From Pseudomonas sp. B33.4 (lineage in GTDB: Bacteria > Pseudomonadota > Gammaproteobacteria > Pseudomonadales > Pseudomonadaceae), in contig NZ_CP140706.1 of the NCBI RefSeq assembly GCF_034555375.1, forward strand, positions 1,789,001 through 1,853,000: 64,000 bases of DNA, in the 5' to 3' direction. This document shows positions 1-8,888 of the stretch, piece by piece. The translations under genes were made by a program, and so were the position numbers. The notes below the pieces were generated by a model, which saw only the letters and a list, made by a program, of their open reading frames with translations, searched no databases and was not told the origin of the DNA. Positions within the stretch are counted from its first letter, which is position 1, and every line of letters starts with the position of its first letter.

Positions 1-1
1 C

Positions 2-676
2 ATCGCAGCGTTGCTGCTGATCGGCGTCGGCGTCATTTGGGGCCTGGCCTTCGCGCCACCGGATTATCAGCAAGGCAACAGCTTTCGCATCATCTATATC
101 CACGTACCTGCCGCGATGCTCGCTCAGTCGATCTACGTGATGCTAGCGGTGTGCGGTGTGGTCGGGCTGGTGTGGAAGATGAAACTGGCCGACGTCGCCC
201 TGCAATGCGCCGCACCGATCGGCGCGTGGATGACCGCCGTGGCGCTGGTTACCGGGGCGATCTGGGGCAAACCGACGTGGGGTTCGTGGTGGGTCTGGGA
301 CGCGCGCCTGACCTCGATGCTGATTCTGCTGTTCCTGTATTTCGGCGTGATCGCGCTGGGCAATGCCATCAGCAACCGCGACAGCGCCGCCAAGGCCTGC
401 GCGGTGCTGGCCATCGTCGGTGTGATCAACATTCCGATCATCAAATACTCGGTGGAGTGGTGGAACACCCTGCACCAGGGTGCGACCTTCACCCTCACGG
501 AAAAACCGGCGATGCCGGCGGAAATGTGGCTGCCGCTGTTGCTGACGGTGCTGGGTTTCTACTGTTTCTTCGGCGCCGTGCTGTTGCTGCGCATGCGTCT
601 TGAAGTGCTCAAGCGCGAAGCCCGCGCCAGTTGGGTAAAAGAAGAAGTGCAGCACAGTCTGGAGGCCGCTCGATGA
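2..676 (+). CDS. ccmC: Heme exporter protein CcmC, 5' end outside window
   Basis: CcmC is the inner-membrane protein that, with CcmD, passes heme to CcmE in system I cytochrome c maturation. The reading frame is open from the first bases, so the true start lies upstream and about 30 residues are missing. Visible are several hydrophobic segments, a periplasmic histidine in [12 protein letters not shown], and the tryptophan-rich WWD heme-handling motif [18 protein letters not shown]. The stop overlaps the ccmD start as ATGA, indicating translational coupling. First visible gene of the ccmCDEFGHI operon. Confidence 0.96.
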   Translation: MAALLLIGVGVIWGLAFAPPDYQQGNSFRIIYIHVPAAMLAQSIYVMLAVCGVVGLVWKMKLADVALQCAAPIGAWMTAVALVTGAIWGKPTWGSWWVWDARLTSMLILLFLYFGVIALGNAISNRDSAAKACAVLAIVGVINIPIIKYSVEWWNTLHQGATFTLTEKPAMPAEMWLPLLLTVLGFYCFFGAVLLLRMRLEVLKREARASWVKEEVQHSLEAAR

Positions 677-849
677 GTTTTGCTTCATTCGGCGACTTCC
701 TCGCCATGGGTCATCATGGCCTGTATGTCTGGTCGGCTTACGGCATCTGTCTGGCGGTGCTGATCCTCAACGTGGTGGCGCCGATCGCGGCCCGCAAGCG
801 CTATCTGCAACAAGAGGCGCGTCGTCTGCGCCGGGAGAACGGCAAGTGA
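673..849 (+). CDS. ccmD: Heme exporter protein CcmD
   Basis: A 58-residue protein starting at the ATG that overlaps the ccmC stop (ATGA). It has one transmembrane segment (about residues 18-38) followed by a basic cytoplasmic tail rich in Arg and Lys, as in CcmD, which stabilises CcmC and helps release holo-CcmE. An in-frame upstream start would add 14 residues lying inside ccmC and is less likely. Its stop overlaps the GTG start of ccmE. Confidence 0.93.
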   Translation: MSFASFGDFLAMGHHGLYVWSAYGICLAVLILNVVAPIAARKRYLQQEARRLRRENGK

Positions 850-1301
850 ATCCGCTGCGCAAGAAACGTCTGATCATCATTCTGGCCATTCTGGTCGGGG
901 TCGGCGCTGCCGTCGGCCTGGCCCTCAGCGCCCTGCAGCAGAACATCAATCTGTTCTACACCCCGACCCAGATCGCCAACGGCGAAGCGCCGCAAGACAC
1001 GCGCATTCGCGCCGGCGGCATGGTTGAGGCCGGTTCGCTGCAGCGCTCGAAGGATTCGCTGGACGTCAAATTCGTTGTCACCGACTTCAACAAGTCTGTG
1101 ACCATCGCCTATCGCGGCATCCTCCCGGATCTGTTCCGCGAAGGGCAGGGCATCGTCGCCCTCGGCAAGCTCAACGCCGACGGTGTGGTGGTGGCCGATG
1201 AAGTGCTGGCCAAGCACGACGAGAAGTACATGCCGCCGGAAGTGACCAAAGCCTTGAAAGACAGTGGTCAATCGGCACCAACACCTGCGAAGGAGGGTTG
1301 A
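846..1301 (+). CDS. ccmE: Periplasmic heme chaperone CcmE
   Basis: CcmE binds heme covalently and carries it to the CcmFH ligase. The 151-residue product has an N-terminal membrane anchor (about residues 8-30) and a periplasmic OB-fold. The motif [13 protein letters not shown] contains His124, the expected covalent heme ligand, and Tyr128, the axial ligand. The GTG start overlaps the ccmD stop by four bases. Length and motif match the family, so it should be functional. Confidence 0.96.
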   Translation: MNPLRKKRLIIILAILVGVGAAVGLALSALQQNINLFYTPTQIANGEAPQDTRIRAGGMVEAGSLQRSKDSLDVKFVVTDFNKSVTIAYRGILPDLFREGQGIVALGKLNADGVVVADEVLAKHDEKYMPPEVTKALKDSGQSAPTPAKEG

Positions 1302-1304
1302 TCG

Positions 1305-3293
1305 ATGACCTCGGCGATTTTTATTCCCGAGCTGGGCCATCTGGCGATGATTCTGGCGCTGTGTTTTGCGCTGGTGCAGGCCGTGGTGCCATTGATTGGC
1401 GCCTGGCGCGGTGATCGTTTCTGGATGAGTCTGGCCCAGCCCGCCGCATGGGGGCAGTTTGCCTTTTTGCTGTTTGCGTTCGGCATTCTGACCTACGCGT
1501 TCATGACCGATGACTTCTCCGTCGCGTATGTGGCGAACAACTCCAACACCGCGTTGCCGTGGTATTACAAATTCAGCGCAGTGTGGGGTGCCCACGAAGG
1601 GTCGTTGCTGCTGTGGGCGCTGATTCTCGGTGGCTGGACGTTCGCGGTGTCGGTGTTCTCCCGGCAATTGCCGCAAGTCATGCTGGCACGGGTGCTGGCG
1701 GTGATGGGCATGATCAGCACCGGTTTCCTGCTGTTCCTGATTCTCACGTCCAACCCGTTCAAACGTATCCTGCCGCAAATGCCGAGCAATGGCGCTGACC
1801 TCAATCCACTGCTGCAAGACATTGGCCTGATCGTTCACCCGCCGATGTTGTACATGGGTTACGTCGGTTTTTCGGTGGCGTTTGCCTTCGCCATTGCGGC
1901 GTTGATGGGCGGTCGTCTTGATGCCGCGTGGGCGCGCTGGTCGCGCCCGTGGACCATCGTCGCCTGGGCCTTCCTCGGCATCGGCATCACCCTCGGTTCG
2001 TGGTGGGCTTACTACGAACTCGGCTGGGGTGGCTGGTGGTTCTGGGACCCGGTGGAAAACGCCTCCTTCATGCCTTGGCTGGTCGGCACCGCGCTGATTC
2101 ACTCGCTGGCGGTCACGGAAAAACGTGGCGTGTTCAAGAGCTGGACGGTGTTGCTGGCGATTGCCGCGTTCTCGCTGAGCCTGCTCGGTACGTTCCTGGT
2201 GCGCTCCGGCGTGCTGACTTCGGTGCACGCATTTGCCTCCGATCCTGAGCGCGGCGTGTTCATCCTGATCTTCCTGTTGTTCGTGGTTGGCGGCTCGCTG
2301 ACGCTGTTCGCCCTGCGTGCGCCAGTGGTGAAAAGTCAGGTCGGCTTCAACCTGTGGTCGCGGGAAACCCTGCTGCTGGGCAACAACCTGGTGCTGGTGG
2401 TGGCCGCGTCGATGATTCTGCTCGGCACGCTGTACCCGCTGATTCTCGATGCCCTCAGCGGCGCGAAGATGTCGGTGGGCCCGCCGTACTTCAATGCGCT
2501 GTTCATTCCGTTGATGGCGTTGCTGATGATGGTGATGGCGGTCGGCGTTATCGTGCGCTGGAAAGACACCCCGGTGAAATGGCTGGCCAGCATGCTGACG
2601 CCAGTGCTGCTCGGCAGCGTCGCGCTGGCCGTGGTGGCCGGTGTCGCTTACGGCGATTTCAACTGGGCAGTGATCGCGACCTTCCTGCTGGCCGGGTGGG
2701 TGTTGCTCGCGGGCGTGCGCGACATCGTCGACAAGACTCGCCACAAAGGTTTGATCAAAGGCCTTCCAACCCTGACCCGCAGCTATTGGGGCATGCAGAT
2801 CGCCCACCTCGGCATCGCCGTGTGTGCGCTGGGCGTGGTCTTGTCGAGCCAGAACAGTGCCGAACGCGACCTGCGTCTGGCGCCGGGCGAGTCGATGGAC
2901 CTGGCCGGTTATCACTTCGTCTTCGAAGGCGCCAAGCACTTCGAAGGGCCGAACTTCACCTCTGATAAAGGCACCATTCGGGTGATCCGCGACGGCAAGG
3001 AAATCAGTGTTCTGCACCCGGAAAAACGTTTGTACACCGTGCAGAACTCGGTGATGACCGAAGCCGGGATCGACGCCGGTTTCACCCGCGACCTCTACGT
3101 TGCCCTCGGCGAACCGCTGGACAACGGCGCGTGGGCCGTGCGGGTGCACGTCAAACCGTTCGTGCGCTGGATCTGGTTCGGCGGTTTGCTCACCGGGTTC
3201 GGTGGTTTGCTGGCAGCGCTGGATCGACGTTATCGGGTCAAGGTAAAAGCCAAGGTGCGTGAAGCGCTGGGCATGACGGGAGCGGCTGCATGA
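1305..3293 (+). CDS. ccmF: Cytochrome c heme lyase subunit CcmF
   Basis: CcmF is the large membrane subunit of the CcmFGH(I) module that attaches heme to apocytochrome c. The 662-residue protein has many transmembrane segments. Its WWD domain, WGGWWFWDPVENASFMPWL, begins near residue 238. Conserved histidines flank it, including HPPMLYMGY on the N-terminal side and SVHAFASDP on the C-terminal side. The gene begins three bases after the ccmE stop and its last codons overlap the ccmG ATG. Confidence 0.97.
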   Translation: MTSAIFIPELGHLAMILALCFALVQAVVPLIGAWRGDRFWMSLAQPAAWGQFAFLLFAFGILTYAFMTDDFSVAYVANNSNTALPWYYKFSAVWGAHEGSLLLWALILGGWTFAVSVFSRQLPQVMLARVLAVMGMISTGFLLFLILTSNPFKRILPQMPSNGADLNPLLQDIGLIVHPPMLYMGYVGFSVAFAFAIAALMGGRLDAAWARWSRPWTIVAWAFLGIGITLGSWWAYYELGWGGWWFWDPVENASFMPWLVGTALIHSLAVTEKRGVFKSWTVLLAIAAFSLSLLGTFLVRSGVLTSVHAFASDPERGVFILIFLLFVVGGSLTLFALRAPVVKSQVGFNLWSRETLLLGNNLVLVVAASMILLGTLYPLILDALSGAKMSVGPPYFNALFIPLMALLMMVMAVGVIVRWKDTPVKWLASMLTPVLLGSVALAVVAGVAYGDFNWAVIATFLLAGWVLLAGVRDIVDKTRHKGLIKGLPTLTRSYWGMQIAHLGIAVCALGVVLSSQNSAERDLRLAPGESMDLAGYHFVFEGAKHFEGPNFTSDKGTIRVIRDGKEISVLHPEKRLYTVQNSVMTEAGIDAGFTRDLYVALGEPLDNGAWAVRVHVKPFVRWIWFGGLLTGFGGLLAALDRRYRVKVKAKVREALGMTGAAA

Positions 3294-3826
3294 GACGTTG
3301 GTTGATGCTGGTGCCATTGGCGATTTTCCTGCTGGTGGCGGTATTTCTTTATCGCGGTCTGTACCTCGATCCGGCGGAGTTGCCGTCGGCGATGATCAAC
3401 AAGCCGTTCCCGGAGTTTTCCCTGCCAAACGTGCAGGGCGACAAGAGCCTGACCAAGGCTGACATTCTCGGCAAACCGGCGCTGGTCAACGTCTGGGGCA
3501 CCTGGTGCATTTCCTGCCGGGTCGAGCATCCGGTGCTGAACAAACTCGCCGAGCGCGGCGTGGTGATCTACGGCATCAATTACAAGGACACCAACGCCGA
3601 TGCCTTGAAGTGGCTGGCCGAATTCCACAATCCGTATGTGCTGGACATCCGCGACGACGAAGGCTCGCTGGGCTTGAACCTCGGTGTGTACGGCGCGCCG
3701 GAAACCTTCTTCATCGACGCCAAGGGCATCATCCGCGATAAGTACGTTGGCGTGATCGATGAACAGGTCTGGCGCGAAAAACTCGCCGCCAAGTATCAGG
3801 CGCTGGTGGATGAGGCCAAGCCATGA
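3290..3826 (+). CDS. ccmG: Thiol:disulfide interchange protein CcmG (DsbE)
   Basis: A membrane-anchored periplasmic thioredoxin-fold protein that keeps the CXXCH heme-binding cysteines of apocytochrome c reduced. The 178-residue product has an N-terminal anchor (about residues 3-22). The redox site WGTWCISCRVEHP holds Cys73 and Cys76, and the cis-proline loop GVYGAPETF lies near residue 137. ATGA overlap with ccmF and an overlapping ccmH start show tight coupling. Confidence 0.96.
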   Translation: MRRWLMLVPLAIFLLVAVFLYRGLYLDPAELPSAMINKPFPEFSLPNVQGDKSLTKADILGKPALVNVWGTWCISCRVEHPVLNKLAERGVVIYGINYKDTNADALKWLAEFHNPYVLDIRDDEGSLGLNLGVYGAPETFFIDAKGIIRDKYVGVIDEQVWREKLAAKYQALVDEAKP

Positions 3827-4293
3827 AGCGCTTTTTAGCGGCGCTGGTATTGGGCTTGAGTCTGGCCGGTGTCGCCCATGCCGCCATCGACACCTACGAG
3901 TTCGCCAAAGAAGGCGACCGTGAGCGTTTTCGCGAGTTGACCAAGGAGCTGCGCTGCCCCAAGTGCCAGAACCAGGACATCGCCGACTCCAACGCGCCGA
4001 TTGCCGCGGACCTGCGCAAAGAGATTTTCCGCATGCTCGGCGAGGGCAAGGACAACCAGCAGATCATCGATTTCATGGTTGATCGCTACGGTGATTTCGT
4101 CCGCTACAAACCGGCGCTCAATGCCAAGACCGCACTGCTGTGGTTCGGCCCGGCCGGGCTGCTGCTCGGTGGTGTTGTGGTGATCGCGGTGATTGTCCGC
4201 CGTCGTCGCGGCCAGCGTGCCGAGACTCCGCAAGCGCTGTCCAGCGAAGAGCGTCAGCGCCTCGACCAACTGTTGGATAAAAACCAAGAATGA
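3823..4293 (+). CDS. ccmH: Cytochrome c biogenesis protein CcmH
   Basis: CcmH is a periplasmic thiol protein that resolves disulfides on apocytochrome c and binds the CcmF/CcmI ligase. The 156-residue product has a signal sequence ending near Ala20, the characteristic LRCPKCQN redox motif (Cys45, Cys48), and a C-terminal transmembrane segment around residues 104-126 followed by a basic cytoplasmic tail. This is the short CcmH form; the TPR part found fused to CcmH in E. coli is encoded separately by ccmI downstream. Confidence 0.95.
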   Translation: MKRFLAALVLGLSLAGVAHAAIDTYEFAKEGDRERFRELTKELRCPKCQNQDIADSNAPIAADLRKEIFRMLGEGKDNQQIIDFMVDRYGDFVRYKPALNAKTALLWFGPAGLLLGGVVVIAVIVRRRRGQRAETPQALSSEERQRLDQLLDKNQE

Positions 4294-5492
4294 TTGATTT
4301 CTGGCTTGCCGCAGGGCTGTTGCTTCTGGTCGCCCTGAGTTTTCTGCTGATCCCGGTGTTACGTGAACGTCGCGCCCAGCGTGAAGAGGATCGGACTGCC
4401 CTGAACGTCGCGTTGTATCAGGAGCGTGTCGCCGAGCTGCAATCGCAGCAGGCTGAAGGTGTGCTCGACGCCGCGCAAATGGACAGCGGTCGTGCCGAGG
4501 CGGCGCGTGAGTTGCTGGCGGATACCGAAGGTGTTGCCGCGCCGCGCGTGTCGAAACTGGGTAAACCATTGCCGCTGCTGGCAGCGGTCCTGGTGCCGGT
4601 GTTGGGCCTGGGCCTGTATATGCACTTCGGTGCTGCCGACAAGGTCGAGCTGACCCGCGAATTCGCCCAGGCACCGCAGTCGATGGAAGAGATGACCCAG
4701 CGTCTGGAGCGTGCCGTCGCGGCGCAACCGGATTCTGCCGAAGGTCTGTATTTCCTCGGCCGGACCTATATGGCGCAAGAGCGTCCGGCGGACGCGGCGA
4801 AGATGTTCGAACGCGCTGCCAACCTTGCCGGTCGTCAGCCGGAACTGCTCGGCCAGTGGGCGCAGGCGCAGTACTTTGCTGATGGCAAGAAGTGGTCAGC
4901 GAAGATTCAGGCCCTGACTGACGAAGCACTGAAGGCTGATCCGAAAGAAGTCACCAGCCTTGGTCTGCTCGGCATCGCTGCGTTTGAAGGCGAGCGTTAT
5001 CAGGAGGCCATCGATTACTGGAACCGCTTGCTCGCGCAATTGCCGCCGGAGGACAGTTCCCGCGCCGCGCTGCAAGGCGGGATCAAACGCGCCGCCGAAC
5101 GTCTGGAAGCCAGCGGCGGCAAAGTTGCTCAAGCACCGCAAGCCGCGAAAGCTGCGCTGTTGAAAGTCAGCGTCGATCTTTCCAGCGAACTCAGAAGCAA
5201 AGTGCAACCGGGCGACAGTGTGTTCATCTTTGCCCGCGCGACTTCCGGCCCGCCGGCACCGCTGGCCGCCAAGCGTCTAACCGTGGCCGATCTACCGGTG
5301 ACCGTCGAACTGGGCGATGCCGACGCGATGATGCCGCAGTTGAAACTGTCGAACTTCCCTGAAGTCCAACTGGTTGCGCGCATCTCGCGGGCTGGTCAAC
5401 CGACCGCCGGCGAGTGGGTCGGTCGCAGCGGCCCTCTGGCCAGCAGCACCACTGCGCTACAAAAACTGACCATCGACAGCCCGGACAAATAG
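4290..5492 (+). CDS. ccmI: Apocytochrome c chaperone CcmI (CycH)
   Basis: CcmI captures apocytochrome c and delivers it to the heme ligase. The 400-residue product begins with a transmembrane segment (about residues 4-22) and a basic loop. A second hydrophobic segment follows near residues 92-112, then a periplasmic TPR region (for example [20 protein letters not shown]) and a C-terminal beta-rich domain. Its ATG overlaps the ccmH stop. It is the last gene of the coupled ccm operon; the next gene begins 26 bases later. Confidence 0.94.
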   Translation: MIDFWLAAGLLLLVALSFLLIPVLRERRAQREEDRTALNVALYQERVAELQSQQAEGVLDAAQMDSGRAEAARELLADTEGVAAPRVSKLGKPLPLLAAVLVPVLGLGLYMHFGAADKVELTREFAQAPQSMEEMTQRLERAVAAQPDSAEGLYFLGRTYMAQERPADAAKMFERAANLAGRQPELLGQWAQAQYFADGKKWSAKIQALTDEALKADPKEVTSLGLLGIAAFEGERYQEAIDYWNRLLAQLPPEDSSRAALQGGIKRAAERLEASGGKVAQAPQAAKAALLKVSVDLSSELRSKVQPGDSVFIFARATSGPPAPLAAKRLTVADLPVTVELGDADAMMPQLKLSNFPEVQLVARISRAGQPTAGEWVGRSGPLASSTTALQKLTIDSPDK

Positions 5493-5518
5493 CCGGGGCA
5501 CAACAGGAAAGCACCGCC

Positions 5519-5923
5519 ATGCACACCATCGCCCGAATCACAGTCCTCACACTGGCCCTGGGCTTGAGTGCATGTGCGGTGCAACGACCGGAACCGACCA
5601 CCAACCTGCCGCCGATTCCGCCGTCACAACCGAGCCCGACCCCATCGACCTCGCCGACGCCAGGCAAAAGCATCCCGGCAAAACCGGCCAAACCAGTCCC
5701 GCGCACCTCGGCCAGCTTCGCCCCGCCACCGGGCGGCAACAGCCACTGGGATCAAAAACTCGGCGTCTACGTCCTCGACGACCAGACCAACACCTTCTAC
5801 CGCCAACGCACCTACTACCGCTGGAACAACGGCTGGAGCCGCTCGATCAGCCCCAACGGCCCGTGGGAAGACACCAACATCCACGGCGTGCCACCGGGGT
5901 TGGGCAAGCGGTTCGGGCAGTAA
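5519..5923 (+). CDS. Small proline-rich lipoprotein of unknown function
   Basis: A 134-residue product. The chosen ATG gives a clean lipoprotein signal peptide ending in the lipobox LSAC, so the mature protein would begin with an acylated cysteine about 18 residues in. A Pro/Thr/Ser-rich linker follows, then a C-terminal half rich in Tyr, Trp and Asn (YRWNNGWSRS). An in-frame upstream start exists but lies inside ccmI and would bury the signal peptide. It sits 26 bases after ccmI, so co-transcription is likely, but no functional link to cytochrome maturation can be shown. Function not recognised. Confidence 0.75.
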   Translation: MHTIARITVLTLALGLSACAVQRPEPTTNLPPIPPSQPSPTPSTSPTPGKSIPAKPAKPVPRTSASFAPPPGGNSHWDQKLGVYVLDDQTNTFYRQRTYYRWNNGWSRSISPNGPWEDTNIHGVPPGLGKRFGQ

Positions 5924-5928
5924 ATGTA

Positions 5929-5958
5929 AACGGCGATCTTCGGATCGCCGTTTTTTTT
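5929..5958 (+). terminator. Rho-independent terminator of the ccm operon
   Basis: The stem CGGCGATC / GATCGCCG with a short TTCG loop is followed by eight T residues, six bases after the stop codon of the small lipoprotein gene. This is a strong intrinsic terminator for the rightward ccm transcription unit. Confidence 0.9.
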
Positions 5959-5980
5959 AGAGGCTTAGCACTTGCCGTAC

Positions 5981-6016
5981 TGTAGGAGCTGGCGAAGCCT
6001 GCGATCTTTTGATCTT
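5981..6016. repeat. Single REP-like sequence, third subtype
   Basis: The sequence TGTAGGAGCTGGCGAAGCC followed by TGCGATCTTTTGATCTT resembles Pseudomonas REP sequences but differs from the two main types in this window: it has GCTGGCGAAGCC in place of GTGAGCCTGCTCGCG. It lies between two convergent genes. Only this copy was seen here. Confidence 0.6.
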
Positions 6017-6021
6017 GCTGT

Positions 6022-6903
6022 TCAACTGGCCAACACCCCCTGCACAAACTCCACAAACGCCCGCGCTTTGGCACTGGCCATTCTTCCCGTTGGAAACACC
6101 GCCCATAAATCCAGATCGGGCAGTGTCCAGTCGTGCATGACGGTTTTCACTGCGCCGCTGGCCAGTTCCGGGGCGAACATCCATTCGGAGGCCAGCGTCA
6201 GGCCCTGATCGGCCAGCACGGCTTCGCGTACGCCCTCAGCCGCGCTGACGCGCAAACGTCCGCTGAGGATCACCGATTGTTGTTCCGAGCCTTTGGCGAA
6301 CTCCCAAGTGTTGCCCCCTCCGAGGTTGTAGACGACTGCTTGGTGTTTACTCAGTTCGGCAGGACAGCCCGGTTCGCCGTGCTTGGCAAAGTAGGCCGGT
6401 GTGCCAAGCACCACGCGGCGGCAGTCGGCGATCTTGCGGGCGGTGAGTCCCGAGTCGGTGAGTGCGCCCATGCGCAAGGCAACGTCGATGCCTTCTTCGA
6501 CCAGATTGATGTTGCGGTCGTCAAGCATCAGGTCGATGTTCAGTTGGGGGTGCTGATCCAGGAACGACCCCAGTTGCGGCACGATGTGCAGGCGGCCGAA
6601 GGTCACGGCGGCGCTGATGCGCAGATTGCCGCTCAGGCCGCTGGCGATGCCTCGCGCAGCGTTGTCGGCCTCGTCGGCTTCTTCGAGGGCGCGTTTGGCC
6701 CGCTCGAAAAACGCGAGCCCGGCTTCGGTCGGGGTCAGGCCTCGGGTAGAGCGCAGGAGCAGGCTGACGGCCAGACGTTTTTCCAGATGAGCGATGGTTT
6801 TCGATACGGCGGGCTGACCGATATTCAGGCGTCGGGCCGCAGCGGAAAACGAGCCGGTTTCGACGACGCAGACGAAGGTTTCCATGGCGGCGAGGCGGTC
6901 CAT
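6022..6903 (-). CDS. LysR-family transcriptional regulator
   Basis: A 293-residue regulator, normal length for the family. The N-terminal winged helix-turn-helix is clear (METFVCVVETGSFSAAARRL...QPAVSKTIAHLEKRL). It is followed by a periplasmic-binding-protein-like effector domain in residues 90-290. The HTH most resembles the large clade of LysR regulators often found beside dehydrogenase or aldo-keto genes. The upstream SDR gene is on the same strand, separated by a REPIN, so it may be a target, but no operator was identified. Effector unknown. Confidence 0.9.
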   Translation of the reverse strand: MDRLAAMETFVCVVETGSFSAAARRLNIGQPAVSKTIAHLEKRLAVSLLLRSTRGLTPTEAGLAFFERAKRALEEADEADNAARGIASGLSGNLRISAAVTFGRLHIVPQLGSFLDQHPQLNIDLMLDDRNINLVEEGIDVALRMGALTDSGLTARKIADCRRVVLGTPAYFAKHGEPGCPAELSKHQAVVYNLGGGNTWEFAKGSEQQSVILSGRLRVSAAEGVREAVLADQGLTLASEWMFAPELASGAVKTVMHDWTLPDLDLWAVFPTGRMASAKARAFVEFVQGVLAS

Positions 6904-6940
6904 CTGCGTTCCTTACTAAAATCTCGAAGTCATCTTGGAA

Positions 6941-7037
6941 CCCCTGTAGGAGTGAGCCTGCTCGCGATAGCGGTGTGTCAGTCAAATCAATGTCGGCTGG
7001 ACGAACGCTATCGCGAGCAGGCGAAGGCCTACAGGGG
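6941..7037. repeat. REPIN, TGTAGGAGTGAGCC type
   Basis: Two inverted REP sequences form one element: CCCCTGTAGGAGTGAGCC at the left end and GGCCTACAGGGG at the right end. The inner arms CTCGCGATAGCG and CGCTATCGCGAG face each other around a loop of about 40 bases. It separates the LysR gene from the SDR gene. The right arm carries a small change (GGCGAAGGCC), so it is a slightly degenerate copy. Confidence 0.85.
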
Positions 7038-7051
7038 ATTTTTGTTGTTGA

Positions 7052-7771
7052 TTAGATTGCGGCTTTGCCGACCGAGGCGCCGCCATCGACAAACAGCGTC
7101 TGCCCGGTGATGAAGCCGCTTTGCTCCGAAAGCAGAAACGCAATCGCCGAGGCAATCTCTTCCGGCTGCCCCAGCCGCCCCATCGGCACCCCGGCCAGAT
7201 AGCGCGCCTCACCCTCGCTGCCCGGCGGATTGTTGGCGCGAAACAGTTCGGTCTCGGTCGGCCCCGGTGCTACGGCGTTCACGGTGATCCCGGTCTGCGC
7301 CAGCTCCAGTGCCCACGAGCGGGTGAAACTGATCAGCGCCGCTTTCGCCGCTGCATACGCCGTGCGCTGGGTGATGCCCAACACCGTCAGGCTGGAGATA
7401 TTCACCACCCGGCCCCAACCTCGCGTGCGCATTCCCGGCAACAACGCCTGGGTCGCCTGCAACGCTGAATGTAGATTCAACCGCATCACGTCGTCGAAGG
7501 CGTCCAGTTCGATTTCGCCCAACGCCTGCGGTCGCACCAGCCCGACGTTGTTCACCAAACCGTCGAACTCGTAAGTGCGCGCGAGCTCCGCCAGCACCTC
7601 ACCGGTCAACTTGCGATCACTCAGGTCCAGCGGAAACAGAATCCCCGGAAAGCTCAAATCCGGCTGGCGAGCAATGCCCACCACGCGATGCCCGGCGCGA
7701 TCCAGATGCTCGGCCAGCGCCCGGCCAATGCCTTTGCTGGCGCCGGTGATGAGGAAAGTACGTCGGGTCAT
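7052..7771 (-). CDS. Short-chain dehydrogenase/reductase (SDR)
   Basis: An NAD(P)-dependent oxidoreductase of classical SDR type, 239 residues. The cofactor motif TGASKGIG is at residues 9-16, NNVG near 74-77, the catalytic serine in NISS (126/127), and the YxxxK pair is Tyr139 and Lys143 (AYAAAKAAL). The C-terminal SGFITGQTLFVDGG is typical of FabG-like members. Substrate cannot be told from sequence. It follows the peroxiredoxin-like gene by 27 bases, so the two are probably one transcription unit. Confidence 0.9.
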   Translation of the reverse strand: MTRRTFLITGASKGIGRALAEHLDRAGHRVVGIARQPDLSFPGILFPLDLSDRKLTGEVLAELARTYEFDGLVNNVGLVRPQALGEIELDAFDDVMRLNLHSALQATQALLPGMRTRGWGRVVNISSLTVLGITQRTAYAAAKAALISFTRSWALELAQTGITVNAVAPGPTETELFRANNPPGSEGEARYLAGVPMGRLGQPEEIASAIAFLLSEQSGFITGQTLFVDGGASVGKAAI

Positions 7772-7798
7772 GGCAACTCCAGGGCATGGATCATCGAT

Positions 7799-8455
7799 TC
7801 AGCCGCGCAATGCATCCAGCATCGCTTCGGGCTCGGGACGCTGAGTGTAATCCGGGTTGACCTCGGCGTAACGAATCACGCCATCCTGACCGATCACATA
7901 ACGCGCCGGCATCGGCAAGGTCCACGCGGGATCATCGTTGAAGCTCGGCAGGTCATTGCGCAGGTTCTTGTACAGTTCGATCAGGTAGTCCGGCAATTCG
8001 AAGCGCAAACCAAAGGCTGCGGCGACGTCATTGCGCGGATCGCTGAGGATCGGGAATTGCAGTTCGTTGATGCGTTGCGACTTGCGACTGTTGGCGGCGA
8101 TCTGCGGTGAAAGCGCTAGCAGACTCGCCCCGGCGTCCCGAATCGCCGGCAGAAAAGCCTGTAATGCCTGCAACTCCATGTTGCAGTAAGGGCACCAGAC
8201 GCCACGATAAAACGTCAGCACCAAAGGTCCTTGTGCCAGCCGATCGGCGGACGAGACCGGGTTGCCCTCAGGGTCTTTCAGGGTGAACAGCGGCGCCGTA
8301 TCGCCGACCTTCAAGGCACGACCGGCGGCGCCGGAGGCGATCAGTTCGGCGGTGGCGCGCTCCATCACCGGGTGGATGTCGGCCGGGGCGTTGTAAGGTG
8401 GTTTGCCGGCCTTGAAGTCGGCTTTGAAGGCATCGAGTTTTGCTTGCAGGGTCAT
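7799..8455 (-). CDS. AhpC/TSA-type peroxiredoxin-like protein
   Basis: A 218-residue thioredoxin-fold protein. The motif TFYRGVWCPYCNMELQAL places Cys88 and Cys91 at the active site, in the arrangement of alkyl hydroperoxide reductase/thiol-specific antioxidant (PRX-like) proteins; the likely role is peroxide or disulfide reduction in the cytoplasm. The ATG at 8455 was chosen because an AGGA ribosome site precedes it. An ATG 42 bases upstream adds a Ser/Thr-rich stretch without a ribosome site. The gene is probably co-transcribed with the SDR gene, which starts 27 bases on. Confidence 0.88.
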   Translation of the reverse strand: MTLQAKLDAFKADFKAGKPPYNAPADIHPVMERATAELIASGAAGRALKVGDTAPLFTLKDPEGNPVSSADRLAQGPLVLTFYRGVWCPYCNMELQALQAFLPAIRDAGASLLALSPQIAANSRKSQRINELQFPILSDPRNDVAAAFGLRFELPDYLIELYKNLRNDLPSFNDDPAWTLPMPARYVIGQDGVIRYAEVNPDYTQRPEPEAMLDALRG

Positions 8456-8629
8456 GGTCGAAGGTCCTGAAGAAGCGCCGGTAGTGGCTGGATTCAAGAG
8501 TGACCGTCAGGCTTGCGCAGGGGAACGCCGTTGCGGGGCATAGCATTCATGCTCGAGGGGAATGAATCAAAACTCACACTCTGTAAAACAACCGGACGTC
8601 GCTTTGCGGTTTCCTGTGCTTGAATAAAT

Positions 8630-8645
8630 ATAACTCTAGGGTTAT
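8630..8645. promoter_or_regulatory. Imperfect palindrome before hicAB, candidate operator
   Basis: ATAAC-T-CTAG-G-GTTAT is a 16-base palindrome with one mismatched pair, about 18 bases ahead of the hicA ribosome site in an AT-rich stretch that could hold the promoter. Antitoxins of this class repress their own operons, so it is a candidate HicB site. Confidence 0.5.
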
Positions 8646-8675
8646 TTTTAACAGACCAAGCCAAGGAGGCCATTG

Positions 8676-8888
8676 GTGCAGAGCAGGCAATTGATCAAGG
8701 AGTTGGAGGAGGCGGGGTGGGTGCTGGATCGGATCACCGGCAGTCATCACATCTTCACTCACCGATATAACCCGTACACGATTCCCGTCCCTCACCCGAA
8801 AAAGGATTTGCCACTGGGGACGGTCAAAAGCATCAGGAGGCGTGCCGGGTTGTATAACCCGCCAGCCAGTTACCAAGGAGATCCATAA
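8676..8888 (+). CDS. hicA: HicA-type toxin (mRNA interferase)
   Basis: A 70-residue double-stranded-RNA-binding-fold protein of the HicA/YcfA family. HicA toxins cleave mRNA independently of the ribosome using a conserved histidine, here in TGSHHIFTH (His24/25). An AAGGAGG site at 8663-8669 is six bases before the GTG at 8676; a TTG one codon earlier is too close to it. The stop codon overlaps the hicB start (TAATG), so toxin and antitoxin are coupled. Toxin-first order is normal for hicAB. Confidence 0.88.
   Translation: MQSRQLIKELEEAGWVLDRITGSHHIFTHRYNPYTIPVPHPKKDLPLGTVKSIRRRAGLYNPPASYQGDP

Noticed and set aside
801..3317. A very long open frame on the minus strand opposite ccmE-ccmF
   Set aside because: It is antisense to well-identified genes, has a composition dominated by His, Gln and Arg typical of GC-rich shadow frames, and lacks any recognisable domain.
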